From the NCBI RefSeq assembly GCF_026914265.1, contig NC_069136.1, positions 11,526,356 through 11,590,355 of the forward strand: a DNA stretch of 64,000 bases. Direction: 5' to 3'. This DNA is from Mya arenaria. Lineage: Eukaryota > Mollusca > Bivalvia > Myida > Myidae. The translations under genes were made by a program, and so were the position numbers. The notes under the pieces were generated by a model. The model did no database searches. It had not been told where the DNA came from and worked only from the letters and a program-made list of their open reading frames with translations. Of the stretch, positions 23,610-35,829 are shown one piece after another (within the stretch, counting starts at the first letter, position 1; each line of letters opens with the position of its first letter).

Positions 23610-23790
23610 CGCCACCTCTTATAAGAACTATGAAAAACCTTGACATTTTTGACAAAAAAAGTAAATTAATAAAAACAAACAAAACTAAGTGAAAGATTTT
23701 ATTTCAGTTATATCAGTGCTGTGAACATGGATTAAGAATATCAAATTTACACCATTTATGCCATCAGATTTGAAACTTTGGAACAAAAAA

Positions 23791-23830
23791 GTGACGGACG
23801 TTATTTTTTCCATTTATCTAATAAGGAGCC
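23791..23830 (-). repeat. Right terminal inverted repeat of element A
   Basis: Starts GTGACGGACGTTA and ends AATAAGGAGCC; an exact reverse complement of 13570-13609 over 40 bases. Confidence 0.95.
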
Positions 23831-25376
23831 ATTAATCAATTCATCAAGAGATGGGTTTATGATCTTTCCATTCTTGCTGATTCTCACAAAAGGAGTTTTA
23901 AAGCATGAATTGTTTTACAGCCAGCTGCTTTCAAAGAAACTGATATAATATCAGCACTCTTTTTGCACATGGGTCAGTGAAAATCTTGATTAATGTGTTT
24001 ACGGTTTTGGATGCTTCTAAAGAAGCATACCTTGACAACAAAATTCACATTGATCAATTCCTTTCTTTGTTGAAGAAACACCGACAGTGTACCTTTGACA
24101 GCAAAATTCACATCGATCAATTGCTTTTTTTGTATTGCAAATGAATGTTGAAACATTGCAAGGTATTTTTGATGTTGTTTAATTCAAGTTTTGTATATGT
24201 TTTTCCTGTTATACATGTATATAGTCCGTCCTTAAAATGCTACTGTCAGTCTCGCCAGTATCAGTATCGGACAAAGTAAGAAGTGATTGTAATTAAGGGC
24301 TCAACTAGGCCGTTTCTCTGTGGTCTATATGGACATGTTTGTACCTTCCTCCTGAATGAAACACAGACACAACACAGCCTTTTGACAACAAAATTGACAT
24401 TGATGAATTCCTTTCTTTGTTTTGCAAACGATGGTTTATACATTGCAAGAGTATTTTTGATGTTTTTTTAAAGCCTCAATTATAAGACTTGTAGGTTTAA
24501 ATGGGGACCCAATTTCCATAAACCAAGTTGTAGATATCCACGTCCATGATTACAGTCATAATTTTTTTTATCCTTTTTATGTCCATTTCACACGTTTGGC
24601 AGACAAGACCTTTGTTTTCGACAACGAAGTTCACATTGATCAATTCATCAAGAGATGAGTTTATGATCTTTCCATTTTTATGGATTCTTGCAAAAGAAGT
24701 TTTTAAGCATAAATTGTTTTACAGTTTTCAAAGTAAATGATAAATATCAGTACTGTTATTCACATGGTCATTGACAATGTTGACTAATATGTTAACAATC
24801 CTGGATGCTTTGAAAGAAACACCAATGATGTCACAGTCTTTGACAAGAAAATTCACATTGATCAATTCTTTCTTATGTTTTGCAAACAAATGTTTATATA
24901 TTATCTTATATATTATCAGTGCTGTTTTACACATGGTCAGTGGAATTGTTGACTAATGTGTTTACAGTTAAGGATGAGTTTGAATGAAACACCGACATTG
25001 TGTCTTTGACAATAAAAAAATTCACATCGATCAATTCCTTTTTTTGTTTTGCAAATGAATGTTGATACATTGCAAGCATATTTTTGACGTTGTTTAATTC
25101 ATGTTTTGAATATATGTTTCCCTGTTATATTTGCCAGGTCCTCAAACAGCCACTGTCAGTCTCCCCAGTATCGTTATCAGAAGATTCAACTAGTGATTGT
25201 TACTAAGGGCTCTGAACTAGGCCATATCTTTATATTATCTTATATATTATCAGTGCTGTTTTGCACATGGTCACTGACAATGTTAACTAATGTGTTTACA
25301 GTTGAGGATGCATTTGAATGAAACACCGACATTGTGTCTTTGACAACAAAAATCACATCGATCAATTCCTTTTTTT
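23831..25376. repeat. Degenerate repeat array related to the block
   Basis: Several partial, diverged units of the same sequence that opens the repeated block. The core TTGACAACAAAATTCACAT, followed by GATCAATTC and TTTTGCAAATGAATGTT, recurs at about 24030, 24100, 24385, 24610, 24840, 25005 and 25340. The downstream part (CCTGTTATAT, CAGTCTCCCCAGTATC) also recurs. No intact gene. Confidence 0.75.
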
Positions 25377-28203
25377 GTTTTGCAAATGAATGTTGATACA
25401 TAGCAAGCGTATTTTTGATGTTGTTTAATTCAGGTTTTGAATATGTTTTCCTGTTATATATGCCCGGTCCTCGACCTGCCCCTTTCGGTCTCCCCAATAT
25501 TGTTATCGAAAGTTTTTACTAATGATTGTTACTAAGGGCTCAACTAGGCCATATCTCTGTGGTCTATATGGGCATGTTTATACCTTCCTCCCTCACAATG
25601 GAATTGGGATTTGATAGATTTTCGTCACAAATAGTACTGATTTTGACTTGATTTGTAATTGAGTTTAGTTTTTTTTGTTCATTCCATGAATACAGTACTC
25701 TGATAAGCTATCATCAATAGTTCTACCCAGTAATTTTGAATTCTTAAAAGGAGTGTTTAAGCATAAATTGTTATACAGTTTTCAAAGAACCTGGTAAATT
25801 ATCAGCACTGTTTTTCACATGGTCATTGATAATGTTTATAAATGTGTCAACAGTGCTGGATGCTTCGAATGAAATATACCTTGACAACAAAATTCACAAT
25901 GATCAATTCATTTCTTTGTTGCGGATTCGTTCGAAACAAACACCAACAGTGCATCTTTGACAACAGAATTCACATTTATCAATTTATTTTTTGTGGAGGA
26001 TTCCTTCAGAAGAAACACCATAAGTGTGTCTTTGACAGCAAAATTGACATTGATTAACTCCTCTTTTTGTTTTGCAAACAATTGTTTATACATTTGAAGG
26101 GTATTTTTGATCTCATTTAATTTAAGGTTTTGTATGTGTTTTTCCTGTAATATACGCCCGGTTCTTGGACCGCTACTGTCAGTCTCTACAGTATCTGACG
26201 TGGCAACAAGTGGTTGTCACAGGCTTATCTAAGCCCTATCTCTGTGGTCGTTATGGACATATTTGAAAATCTTCCCTTATAATGGAATTAGGAATTGATG
26301 ATTTTCTTCACAAATATTGATGATTTTGACTCGATTTGTAATTGATTTGCAGTTCCTTTGTTCATTGCATGAACACAGTACTGATAATCTTTCGGCTAGA
26401 GATCTACCTAGTATTTCTTGATTCTTGCAAAGAACTTTTACAGTTGAGTAATTGCGTTGGAGAAGGAACATGGACAGTGTGCCTTTGTCCATATCACTCT
26501 TTTGGCAGGCAAGACCTTTGTCTTCGACAACAAAGTTATCATTGATCAATTCATCAAGAGATGGGTTTATGATCTTTCCATTTTTGCAGATTATTGCAAA
26601 AGGATTTTTTAAGCATAAATTGTTTTACAGTTTTCAAAGAAACTGATATATCATCAGCGCTGTTTCTCACATGGTCATTGACAATGTTGACTAATGTGTT
26701 AACAGTTGTGGATGCTTCGAAATAAACACCAACAGCGTGTCTTTGACAACTAAACTCACATTGATCAATACATTGTTAGCGTATTTTTGATGTCATTGAG
26801 TTCAGTATTTGTATATGTTTCCCTGTTAATTATTTGCCTGGTCCTTTAATCGCTACCGTTGGGCTCCCCAGTATCAGTATCAGACGTGGCAACAAGTGGT
26901 TGTTACTAAATGCTCAATTTTAAGTAGAAGCATTTATTACAGCACCTGCGTCGCACAACTATCCATTATATTCAACTATCCAAAAAACATGCGTACCACA
27001 TAAGTTATAGACAAAAAAATTCTCATAAACCACTCCACTATAAAACAACGAATAATTCATTGCTGCAAATTTATAATAAATATAACAAAAGTATCTGTTT
27101 GAAACATTATCAATTTGAGTGAAGTGTAATTTGAGTGAAGTGTGTATAACTTTTTAAGCATCCTGCCTGCACGCTCGCTCGCCCCGACTGTTTCCTCTTT
27201 CCATCCTTGCCCCTATGATTATGAATTGTTGCAAAATGTAATAACCTCACCAAGTTCGGCTTTATCAGGTCTATATTACCCAGCCTGCACAAATTTAAAA
27301 GGTCCACATGCAATTTATCAGCCTGCCGACCTAAATCATACTTTTTTAACGTAACTATTTGCACACCATCAATTTCACCTAAATCAGGGTTCTCAACATC
27401 CCGATAAGATAGTTAAATGTCTAACTCCAGGTAAAGTAAGTTTATACCAAGGCGCCGCACAACAGAATGACTTCTTCCAGGCTTGGTGTGCCTTATCTAT
27501 TTCGGCTATTACTTGTGAAAGTCTTGTAGTCTGAAACATGTAGAGTGATGGGTGCTGTGCCCAGAGAAGCTCTCATCTCGTCATTTGAATTTGGCTGTCA
27601 GTTAGAAGCTCGATCCTGTCTGTTAGATAGGTAGAATAATGTGCGAGAACATGTAATTTATGTCTTCTTGGGTATGCCCGACTATCAGGAAAACAATCTC
27701 TTATCTTTCATTATTTCACAATGTTCAAGTAATCACAGACACATTGTTAAGACTGATTTGTTTGTTTTATTATAATGATTTTTCTTTAACATGCTATTAT
27801 TAAGGTTTCATACAACTAATATTGACACTAAGAAAAGGATCATACTTTGAACAGAATAATAAAGATAAATGTTATTATAATAATGATACAAATAGATGGG
27901 ATATGTATAAAATTTGTCCCTATTAAAAACATTTCTAACGCATTGACAGAGGCATATTATGAAAAACATGGCCTTAAATGGTTTAAACCATTTTACACGG
28001 TAATTCTATATCAATTTAATACATTTGGTATTGTTGTAAAAACAACCAGCTCCAGAAAATGTTTTTGGATTTTAATTACTAATGTCATAGATTATGCTAA
28101 TATTTGTCCTAAAATTATTGTTGAAAATTGTGTAATATCGCACAGAGGTATGAAAAACACAGTCCTATAGGGAATTAACTGTACAAAGCTATTTTTCTGA
28201 GAA

Positions 28204-28437
28204 TTAAACATTGTTGGTACAGCAATGGTGGTACCAATTGATCTTACAGTGTTTGTTTTCACATTTCATCATATTGTCTATATACATTTGGCATTTTACA
28301 GGAACAATACAATTTAGATTTGCTTGTTTTGATTCTTGTTGAGGCATTTCACTCACTTTGAAAAATGTCAATTTGCCAATTCTAAATTGTGTGCCTTCTT
28401 TGACTAAAGCCACTTGATTCTGGTCAATTTCAATCAA
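28204..28437 (-). pseudogene. PHD-like finger remnant, copy 3 (longest)
   Basis: Minus-strand frame with FRIGKLTFFKVSEMPQQ, then a C-x5-C and KCENKHCKINWYHHCC. The pattern C-x4-C-x5-H-x2-C with a Trp two residues before the His resembles the second half of a PHD finger. The first half spacing is unusual, and no final Cys pair follows before the stop, so the finger is incomplete or continues in another exon. It lies downstream of the transposase core in the same orientation. Confidence 0.45.
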
Positions 28438-28865
28438 TAGGTAAATAACATTTCAGCATATTGTAAAATTTAAAAGTATGGTCATTCAAACAGCTTGAAA
28501 CCAGACTTAATTTGATATTTATATTAATGACTTAAAATATGAATGATTGTTAATCGATGCCACTTAATAATGTAAAACTTCAGAAATAATTTCTGATCAA
28601 ATCTGAACATGATATAAACTATATAATATCATACATACAATATTACTTATTCAAGGTATAAGTTGCATTCAAGATTGTTTGAAACTTGCAAACTAGGTCT
28701 GTTTTTGATTCATCTGTGTTTTTAAATGAAATAAACAGTACACTCTTTAATATGCACCTCAATTGACATGGCGTGTCTTGTCAATCAAACCAACCACTTG
28801 ATAACCGATTGACCAATCGGCCTCAGGAATTACGACAGTAGCGTGGTTTTCTTATTTATTCATTC

Positions 28866-29154
28866 CCCAAAACATTGCAAAATATTGAACACATTTTTGA
28901 GAATTTTTCTTCCATTGTACTTCTGTAAGGGTAGATTCGAATGATATTTGTTTTCTGACAGGTGTATGTCACAAAGTAACAGAATTTCGCAAGAAGCTGT
29001 CCCTGTACTTAATGATACCAATACTGGCGCTTTTCTTTAAGGAAATGTCTTCGCCGTCCATTTCTAGACATAAATCTCTGTTACATGCCAGGGCTTGCTG
29101 GATTGTTAAGTTTCTTGGATGCTCCATTTCCCTTTTGGGCTGGCTCCAATACAA
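28866..29154 (-). pseudogene. Exon-like fragment of unknown protein, copy 3
   Basis: Same coding stretch as 6560-6853 (MYWSQPKREMEHPRN, LEMDGEDISLKKSAS), broken by a one-base indel compared with copy 1. Lies between the transposase core and the PHD-like remnant. Confidence 0.4.
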
Positions 29155-29889
29155 GGAAACTTAAATTCGGTGTTAATATGAATCCACAGTCATGTACATG
29201 TTTTGTTTTCTATTTCTGATTAATGCTCTTTGCCACTTTTTCATTACATATGCCATAGGATGTAGATGTTGCTATAAATTGCTTTGTTGACTTAATTAAG
29301 ACTGTTCGAAAACTCTGAAATCGGGGATTTTTTTTCATAATGCAACCAAAATTTGATGCAGTCAACCATTTCTTTCTTTCAAGAAGGCAAAGTTCAGTCT
29401 GCTTGACCCTTCATCTCAATATGTCTACACTCTTCCAGTGTCACAATAATGGCACTTAACTTTGGCTGGTAGTTATTTACTAAGTCAATGTTGCTGATCT
29501 CTGATAGCTAGGGCAATACACTTCTAAGGCTGCATCAGTTGTGCCTGCAAATACAATCATGACATTTCATTGTAAGCAAAAGAGCAAAAGTAGTTAAGAA
29601 AAAAATAATTAAATTGTGCATTAAATTTATTGCATTTAATTTTAAGCAATAAATGTTTTCGTTTGCGAGAACAGGGTCATATTCTACAAACTGTTCTACA
29701 CAAAGTGGCATGTTTTTCATCAAAAATAAATAAGGCTTAAACAGCACCAAGAATGTATATATTTGTCGCAATCTATAATCCTCTTGTCAAAATGTTTGGA
29801 TTCTTGATCGAGTTGTAGAGCATTTTAAGTTCTTAGACCCCCACAATTGTTTTAACTTTTAGCTCTGGTAGTTTTTGCAGATTTGATTT

Positions 29890-30700
29890 AGCTGTCTAAA
29901 TTTGATTGTCAATGTTTTGTGTCCCTTGAATCATATTGAGTAAAACACCATTTTTATCCTCAAATGGAAAACAACTGTGGGTAAAGAGGGGTCCCAATGT
30001 CCGTACACTATCGGCTAAGCGAACAAGCTGATGGAGATTCAGTGTCATAAAACAAGTGCCATACAAAGTTGAGAACTGTTGACAAACTCAAATAACATTA
30101 ACTGGGCTGAATTGATATCACTTGCTGCTGAACCAGACATAAGTAAAATATGCATTGTATATTAACAGGAAATTAAAACTGAACAAATCTTCTGGTGACT
30201 AAGATGTTCTTGAGAACAGGAGCACTATAGTACTGAAGAAATGAAATGTATTCTGATGCTTTCCAGTATTTTATATCTGTCTGAATTGATCTTGTCAATC
30301 TTGATATATTTAGTGTTGGCTGTATTGACTTTAATCTGGCATCTACTTCCGAAATATTTGAATGAGATTGCATGGCTTTCCTTTGTGAGTCACTGGAAAC
30401 CAATAATGATATTAAAAGCCTCTGTATTCCTTATAAGACGCCATACATATAGTCTAGTGCAATACCATCCACTATATGGTCCTTGGACTCCATTAACCAT
30501 ATATTTTCCAATTCTTGATTCTTGATTATCCAATGCCTTTCGAGAATCTGAAAGAACCATTTCTTTTGTCCGAGCTAGTAGTTTAGGTCCATCAGAGTGG
30601 AATGGGAATATGTGGGTATGTCCTTTATGAATTATTGCTGTTTCACCACTTTGTAGGCATTTCCAGCATGAAAATGATCCATTAAATTGAACCCTATTAC
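29890..30700 (-). pseudogene. Decayed CACTA/EnSpm-like transposase core
   Basis: Reading the minus strand from 30700: VQFNGSFSCWKCLQSGE, KGHTHIFPFHSDGPK, VNGVQGPYSG, LDYMYGVL, then RLKSIQPTLNI and YWKASEYISFLQYYSAPVL, then NLHQLVRLADSVRTLGPLF and FPFEDKNGVL. The order and spacing match the animal 'QFNG..C..C..GE / DYMHAVLLGV / YWKASE.R.WLLYYS / N.H.L.HL...GPLW' proteins I know as CACTA/EnSpm-type or Tnp2-like transposases. Reading requires frame changes and passes at least one stop (in LDYMYGVL* and after VTRRFVQF), so it is a pseudogene. A further fragment at 29535-29771 may be its C-terminal continuation. Confidence 0.6.
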
Positions 30701-31259
30701 AAAGAAGACCTATTCAATTTCATTGTGGGGAATTTCGTTCCTGCCTGGGCTCTTGGTAATGCAAGCTTAAAAACTGCGAGTGAAATCATTTAGCAGAAAT
30801 TCTGCCTCTTCCTTATTGTATAGTGAGGAATAAAAAAGGCACTTATATCAATTGGCAATAGGGCTGTATCAGTAACATTATTATTACATGGTAAAAGTAC
30901 ACATCTTGTTAGTAACGAGCATTGTGGCAAAGTGGAAGTTCAGGCTGACTAGGTCGTTGGCCTCGAAAAGCCAGAATTAGGGGTTGAAAAGAGGTTTGAG
31001 CGGAGTAAAACCTATGACATCGTATTGCAGTACGACTTTCACCACATGTAGCAAAAGCAGGCTTGAATTTGCAATTTTTGTAGTTGCAGTGCCCAAAGTT
31101 GAAATAGTTATTATGTTAATGCTTTCGGAGTGGCCGTATGGGCCGGGTGTGTTGCGCTGGTAATTTGGCGGACTTACATGCAAGTTCAGTGAGGAAACAA
31201 ACTTTATTAAATCAATTTCAATAACATAACTGCAGGCTAGCATTTCTTAACTTAAATTC

Positions 31260-32129
31260 TTTCACTTCAGAGAGTCTTAACAATCCATTTCGTTTCTGCT
31301 GCAGAAAGTGTGGCAAAAAAGTTGGTTGCCCAAGCTGAATCACATGACAAATAATTCCTTTTGTTTATTCTGATCGTAGCTAGGGGGCAGAAGAGCATAG
31401 CATTTTCAAAAATTTAAAACTAGTATCATCATGGTGAAGCATAAGTCTGTCAGTCTTGTTAATGTTAATCTTTAATTCACATGCAGTCAGGGAGACGTTT
31501 TAAGACTTTCTCAAAGCTGTAGAAGCCATGTATTTTATTTGAATCTTGGAAAATAGTGGAGATAGAAATAAAACTTTTAATATCGACTGATGGTAATGAG
31601 TTAAAGGAAGTGCACCGTTTTTAGTTATCTCTTGATCTTTACCTATGATATTTCAGAAATAGGTGCCTCTGGAAAATTTAGCATATTTTATCATTACATG
31701 TTATAAAATGTTTGAAAATCCATATTCACGCTATAAAAGTTCCTGTCCAGTCCTACATAACATTATCTGCTATGAAAATTTTCAACTTGTTTACAATAAT
31801 GATTCAACCATTCACCTTCTAACAATACATTGTATTACAAGATCTGCCTTTTCACTGAAAATGGGTGTTAAGTGAGCATCCATCGGTTCTAGTGATAGTC
31901 TTGTTTTTTTGGCTTCTACGCTATCGAAACCAGATATTCAGAATTTTATCATTTGGAAGAGTTTATGCCCAATGAATTCATCATATTAACCCTGGTATAG
32001 TAAATTCCTAAAAGTATTCAGAAAGTAAATGTTTGAAATGTACATGAAAAGAAGACCGATAAGAAACATTATAGCTATGATGTTAGTTGTATTATATATA
32101 CTATGTTTAATACCTTTGGAAATATATAT
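31260..32129. other. No gene seen
   Basis: AT-rich unique-looking sequence. Only short random frames; no repeat structure recognised. Confidence 0.5.
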
Positions 32130-32319
32130 AGCCCGGAATTAACTTAACTGGGTTTCCCATGCCGGTACAAATAAAAGGTGAATATCAAGCTATTGAAATT
32201 CATGTAACAGTCCAATGACTCTATTGTCTCCGAAGTAACAAGTGTATATAACAACGGTTTAATTTTGTTTGTACCGGAGGATTAGGCTGGGAAAACCCGA
32301 ATAACTATAATTCCGGGCT
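32130..32319. mobile_element. 190-bp MITE, GCCCGGAATT ends
   Basis: Ends are inverted: AGCCCGGAATTAACTTAACT on the left and ATAATTCCGGGCT on the right; the inner parts GCCGGTACAAA and TTTGTACCGG also pair, making an imperfect repeat of about 45 bp each side. No coding capacity. Confidence 0.7.
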
Positions 32320-32814
32320 TAAACTATTGTCATTATATGCATGGTAGTTTAAATGTTTATAGATCTACTCTGTTAGTTGTACATTCAATATTTAATGTGG
32401 AAATTGTAATTATGTTAACATATGTTGACATGGTGTAGAGTTTTCAACTAGGTGTGAATGCATTTTAAGGGTCTGTAAATGATGACCTCTAAATACTCTT
32501 AAGGGAGAGTAGGTTAAGGTCATGATAACTTTGACATATTGTATTTTGAATACATTTTTCCTTGGTTATTTTTAAAAACTTTTCTGCATTGACTGCTTTT
32601 CATGCAAATTTCCAACTTCTTTGAACTGCAGTCTTTCCATACTCTTTTAATTGTTCAGAATACATTGTCATTTTCCACGATCATTATAGTTTTAATGTGT
32701 GTTTTGAATTAATTATTAAATTGTTTAAAAATGTACACATTTTTGCTATGTGCATAACTATTTATCATGTATTTTTATTTACTTATCAATATAATTCTGT
32801 AAAGGGTAGAGTTT

Positions 32815-33225
32815 ATGAAGTAATTTCTTTGTGAATAAGTAACCTTGGGGAGCCATGAAGCCCAACAAAGCGACTGTGGTTTCTTATTCACAAGGAAATT
32901 ATGTAATAAATTCATAACCCACTTAGTGTTAGCCCATCTCTAATTGCATCAGCTTTTAAATTAAGCCATGCGTCTGTCGAAATGACCTGTCAATCACTGC
33001 AAGATATTGAGACGTCATTTGAATTGGCGTTGACACTGATATTGCGCCTTTGCATATCCAAACAGTTAATGCATGGGCAGTTATAGCAATTTAATTATAT
33101 TACTAAATCATGAAGAGTTGTAGCTTTAGAAATAAGTAACGATTCTTCACAAATAAGAAACTAAACATTTTATACATCAGGGCCCCTGTTGGCTGACAAC
33201 GTAGGGCAAACACTAAGTAATAGTT
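32815..33225. repeat. Nested inverted repeats, likely MITE
   Basis: Outer pair ACTTAGTGTTAGCCC (near 32931) and GGGCAAACACTAAGT (near 33207); next to it a second hairpin pairs AATTTCTTTGTGAATAAG (near 32821) with CTTATTCACAAGGAAATT (near 32882). Also CAAATAAGAAAC-type sequence near 33149. Probably one or two short non-autonomous elements. Confidence 0.5.
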
Positions 33226-33629
33226 TGTATTTTAAATGTTTGTTCTTTTAAGAAATATGTGTAAATACACCTTTATAATATAAATATGCAGATACAAGTT
33301 TGTGAGTGTAATGATTATTTGTGCTTCCTTGATTACATGTTCATATGTTTGTATTATTCAATAAGGTATTTGATTGAATAGTGGTGTGATATTGAATGTA
33401 TTATTAATAATTACGTTGTCAAATAAAAAAGAAAAACGTGAACATGTGTTTCTTTGTACAAATACAGCCACAATTTAAACTGAATGCATCTGAAATTTGG
33501 CAAGAAGATTGTCAAGTTGATCAAAATCTTGACCATTAGTTTGAATATATGCCCTCTGGGGTAAAAAAACAACTAGCTCTCGAGTTTAACTTTAGAAAAC
33601 GTTTTTTTTTAGCATTATAGGCTGCTTTT

Positions 33630-34265
33630 GTCTTCTGTCTTTGACATGACCAACCTCCCTGCCAAGTTTGAAGACCATAGGATCAAGCACAATAACTATC
33701 AATTGAACAGTTTTTGTGTTCAAGGTCACAGCGACGGTGACATTTTTCCTACTGACCTCAAAATCAATAGTGATCATCTACTGTTCATGACCAAACTCCC
33801 TACGATGTTTGAGGACAGTAGGATAAAGCATACCTCTAAAGGTACTCTTGATCTCAATCGGAGCTGCGCTTTGTGTCCAAGGTAAACCATGAACTTAGAC
33901 CTATAGTATTGACCTTAGAAGTCATAAGTGGTCATTTGCTCGTCAAAACCAAACTCCCTGCGGAAGGTAGAACCAATGTTATCAATCCCTAAAGCAATTT
34001 GTGTACCACAACCTTTACCTTTGAACTGAAAAAAGAGGGTTCATCTGCAGGGGTTTTGACCAACCTCCCTGCCACCATTCAGGACCCTCAGACCAAACAT
34101 ACTCTATCAATTGGAGCTTTTTTTTCTGCGCACATGAATTGATGCAAAACCTGTTGCCTGTTCCTTTGCAACCACAAAGTAGAGGTAATCTGCTGGCCAC
34201 GCCAACCTCCCTACGAAGTTTGAGGACCTTAGGCCCAGTGTAATCTAGTTATCAATCTGACAAGG
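33630..34265 (+). repeat. Degenerate tandem repeat, about 145-bp unit
   Basis: The phrase ACCAACCTCCCTGCCAAGTT and variants followed by GAGGACC-TAGG recur near 33649, 33790, 33948, 34058 and 34202. Units are diverged. No coding function is suggested. The preceding 33226-33630 shows nothing notable. Confidence 0.65.
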
Positions 34266-34279
34266 TTCGGTCTACTGAA

Positions 34280-34770
34280 CAATGGACCAACATAAAGGGG
34301 GAATAAAAATTAAAACAAGCAGCAACTGTGGCAAAATACATTGTCCTGTTTTTAGGGCACAAAGTTTGATAATAATTATTGTATGTTTCAAATTTAGACA
34401 ACACGTCTAAACAGTGTGCAAATTTCAGGGTCATAACTCTTGAGTGACTAAGATAATGAGGCTCAGGTTATCAAACCTGGCAGAGACATTCGTTAACAAC
34501 TAATGTCAAAATTTGGTGATGTGTTGAAATTGATTGACAAGACCAATTTCAGGTATTTTTTATAATGAAAGGGAGATAACTTTCTCACGTCACTTTTGCA
34601 TATGGCAGGTTATTGAACTTGTCCAAGATATTATGCCCATACACATTCGGACCAAATTTGGTGATGGTTGGACAAAGGCTTTTTAAGTTATTGATCGGAC
34701 AACATACTGGACATCGCCTGCCTGCCAGTACGCTTCATGTTAATACCTTACCCAAGACACAGAGAAGAAA
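34280..34770. repeat. Diverged interspersed repeat fragments
   Basis: Contains GGCAAAATACATTGTCCTG (34325-34350), echoed by GCAAAATAGGCCTGTCCT at 48887, and GTCCAAGATATTATGCCCAT near 34620, a phrase I associate with bivalve repeats. Boundaries not determined. 34770-35020 has no recognisable feature. Confidence 0.4.
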
Positions 34771-35020
34771 ACAAAAGTACAATTGTTACATGTTTAAAAT
34801 CATAAAAATTCATTGGAAAAACATCAACAAGTCTTTCACCATATTTTATTAACCATCTTAATGCATTAACAAAAATTATGTGTATAAAGAATTCATTTAA
34901 AATCTTTCATATATAGCAATTACATAAACATTTTAAAAAACACATAAACTAGATAATGAGACTGACCAGAATCTTCTTTACCACAAAATAACATTATAAC
35001 ACTTCATATTTGGTTCAAGA

Positions 35021-35490
35021 TTAAGGGACTTAAAGATACTAGACACCAGATGATATTATTGCAAAAAAAAATGATTTTTTTTATAAAAACTTAAATAAAA
35101 TTGACATTGCTGTATACAACCCATTGAATCTTACCTACTGATGTATTACATTGCTTACAACACATGCATTTATTGCATTCTTTGCACATTTTTCCAATTC
35201 AAAATTTACTGGGTTTGTCTACCATATAAATCCCAGCATTTAGTTTAAAAGTAGTGTTAGTATTTATCGGTACCCATAAACAGATAATATTTAAACTGCG
35301 AAACCATTATGCGCTATTTTTAAACGGGGAAACTCAGATGAGATGGCAACATTAATTTTGTGTTTATTCTTTTAATCATGTAAAATGATGTATTATTGGC
35401 CTCCTAATAGCTCACATTGACAATTCTAGACTTGTTTTGAGAAAATACTGTATTTGTCAATTTTTGACCATCTGGTGTCTAGTCCCTTAA
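35021..35490. mobile_element. 470-bp MITE, AGGGACT-AGACACCAGATG ends
   Basis: Left end TTAAGGGACT followed by ACTAGACACCAGATG; right end CATCTGGTGTCTAGTCCCTTAA. TTAA lies at both outer edges, so a TTAA target duplication is possible, but TTAA may also be part of the repeat. Interior is AT-rich and non-coding. Confidence 0.75.
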
Positions 35491-35829
35491 AAGGAATAAC
35501 TAAAACCATCTACAAATACAAGCATAAACTACAGAATTCAAAGTCATAATTGCTTAATGACATGTCCAGTATCACCTTCTACTTAAATTCTAATTAGATT
35601 CATTTTAAGTACAAACTGATGATCTCCTCAAAAAAATATGCTTGTCAAAAACCTTTTTCTGAGGAAATTCAATTGAAAACCTTGACACAATAATGTCCAA
35701 TTCAATACGCTTTTTCAGCATAGAAACAGACGAATCAAAAGGGTTGCTGCTAACAACATACACCAGACAGTAGGTGTTATAAATGACAACTACATCTACA
35801 TATTGAGTCAGATTTAATGTGACACAGAA

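Larger units (their letters stand above)
13570..23830 (-). mobile_element. Element A: 10.26-kb TIR transposon with multi-exon gene
   Basis: Bounded by perfect 40-bp inverted repeats. The outer 0.6-1.5 kb at each end is rich in short motifs related to GTTAC-n-TTTGACA. The middle (15129-20943) holds a minus-strand gene with phase-consistent exons. No target-site duplication is obvious: the left flank is the position-6060 equivalent of the repeated block, while the right flank is a different part of the same repeat family, so the site has been rearranged or lies in a tandem arrangement. The core protein belongs to a family I know as widespread uncharacterised multi-copy proteins of molluscs, cnidarians and insects. 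I cannot assign a named transposon superfamily with confidence. No polymerase, integrase or capsid gene is seen. Confidence 0.8.
25377..29204. repeat. Repeated block, copy 3 (uninterrupted)
   Basis: Continuous 3.8-kb version of the block, equal to copy 1 without the LINE. The junction at 26167-26171 is the LINE empty site, and TTACTAAATGCTC near 26906 is the empty site of the copy 2 MITE. Beyond 29204 the sequence runs on into transposase remnants, while copy 1 ends at the AGCTCACC element. Confidence 0.85.

Noticed and set aside
13570-23830. Polinton-type large element
   Set aside because: Despite the size and inverted ends, no polymerase, integrase or capsid-type frame is present; one multi-exon candidate-transposase gene explains the coding content.
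27847-28170. 107-codon plus-strand frame, also seen in part at 5528-5764
   Set aside because: Copies 1 and 3 share it because the DNA is duplicated; copy 2 disrupts it, and it lies opposite the minus-strand remnants.
31663-31875. 70-codon plus-strand frame
   Set aside because: Isolated, AT-rich, no splice context or recognised motif.
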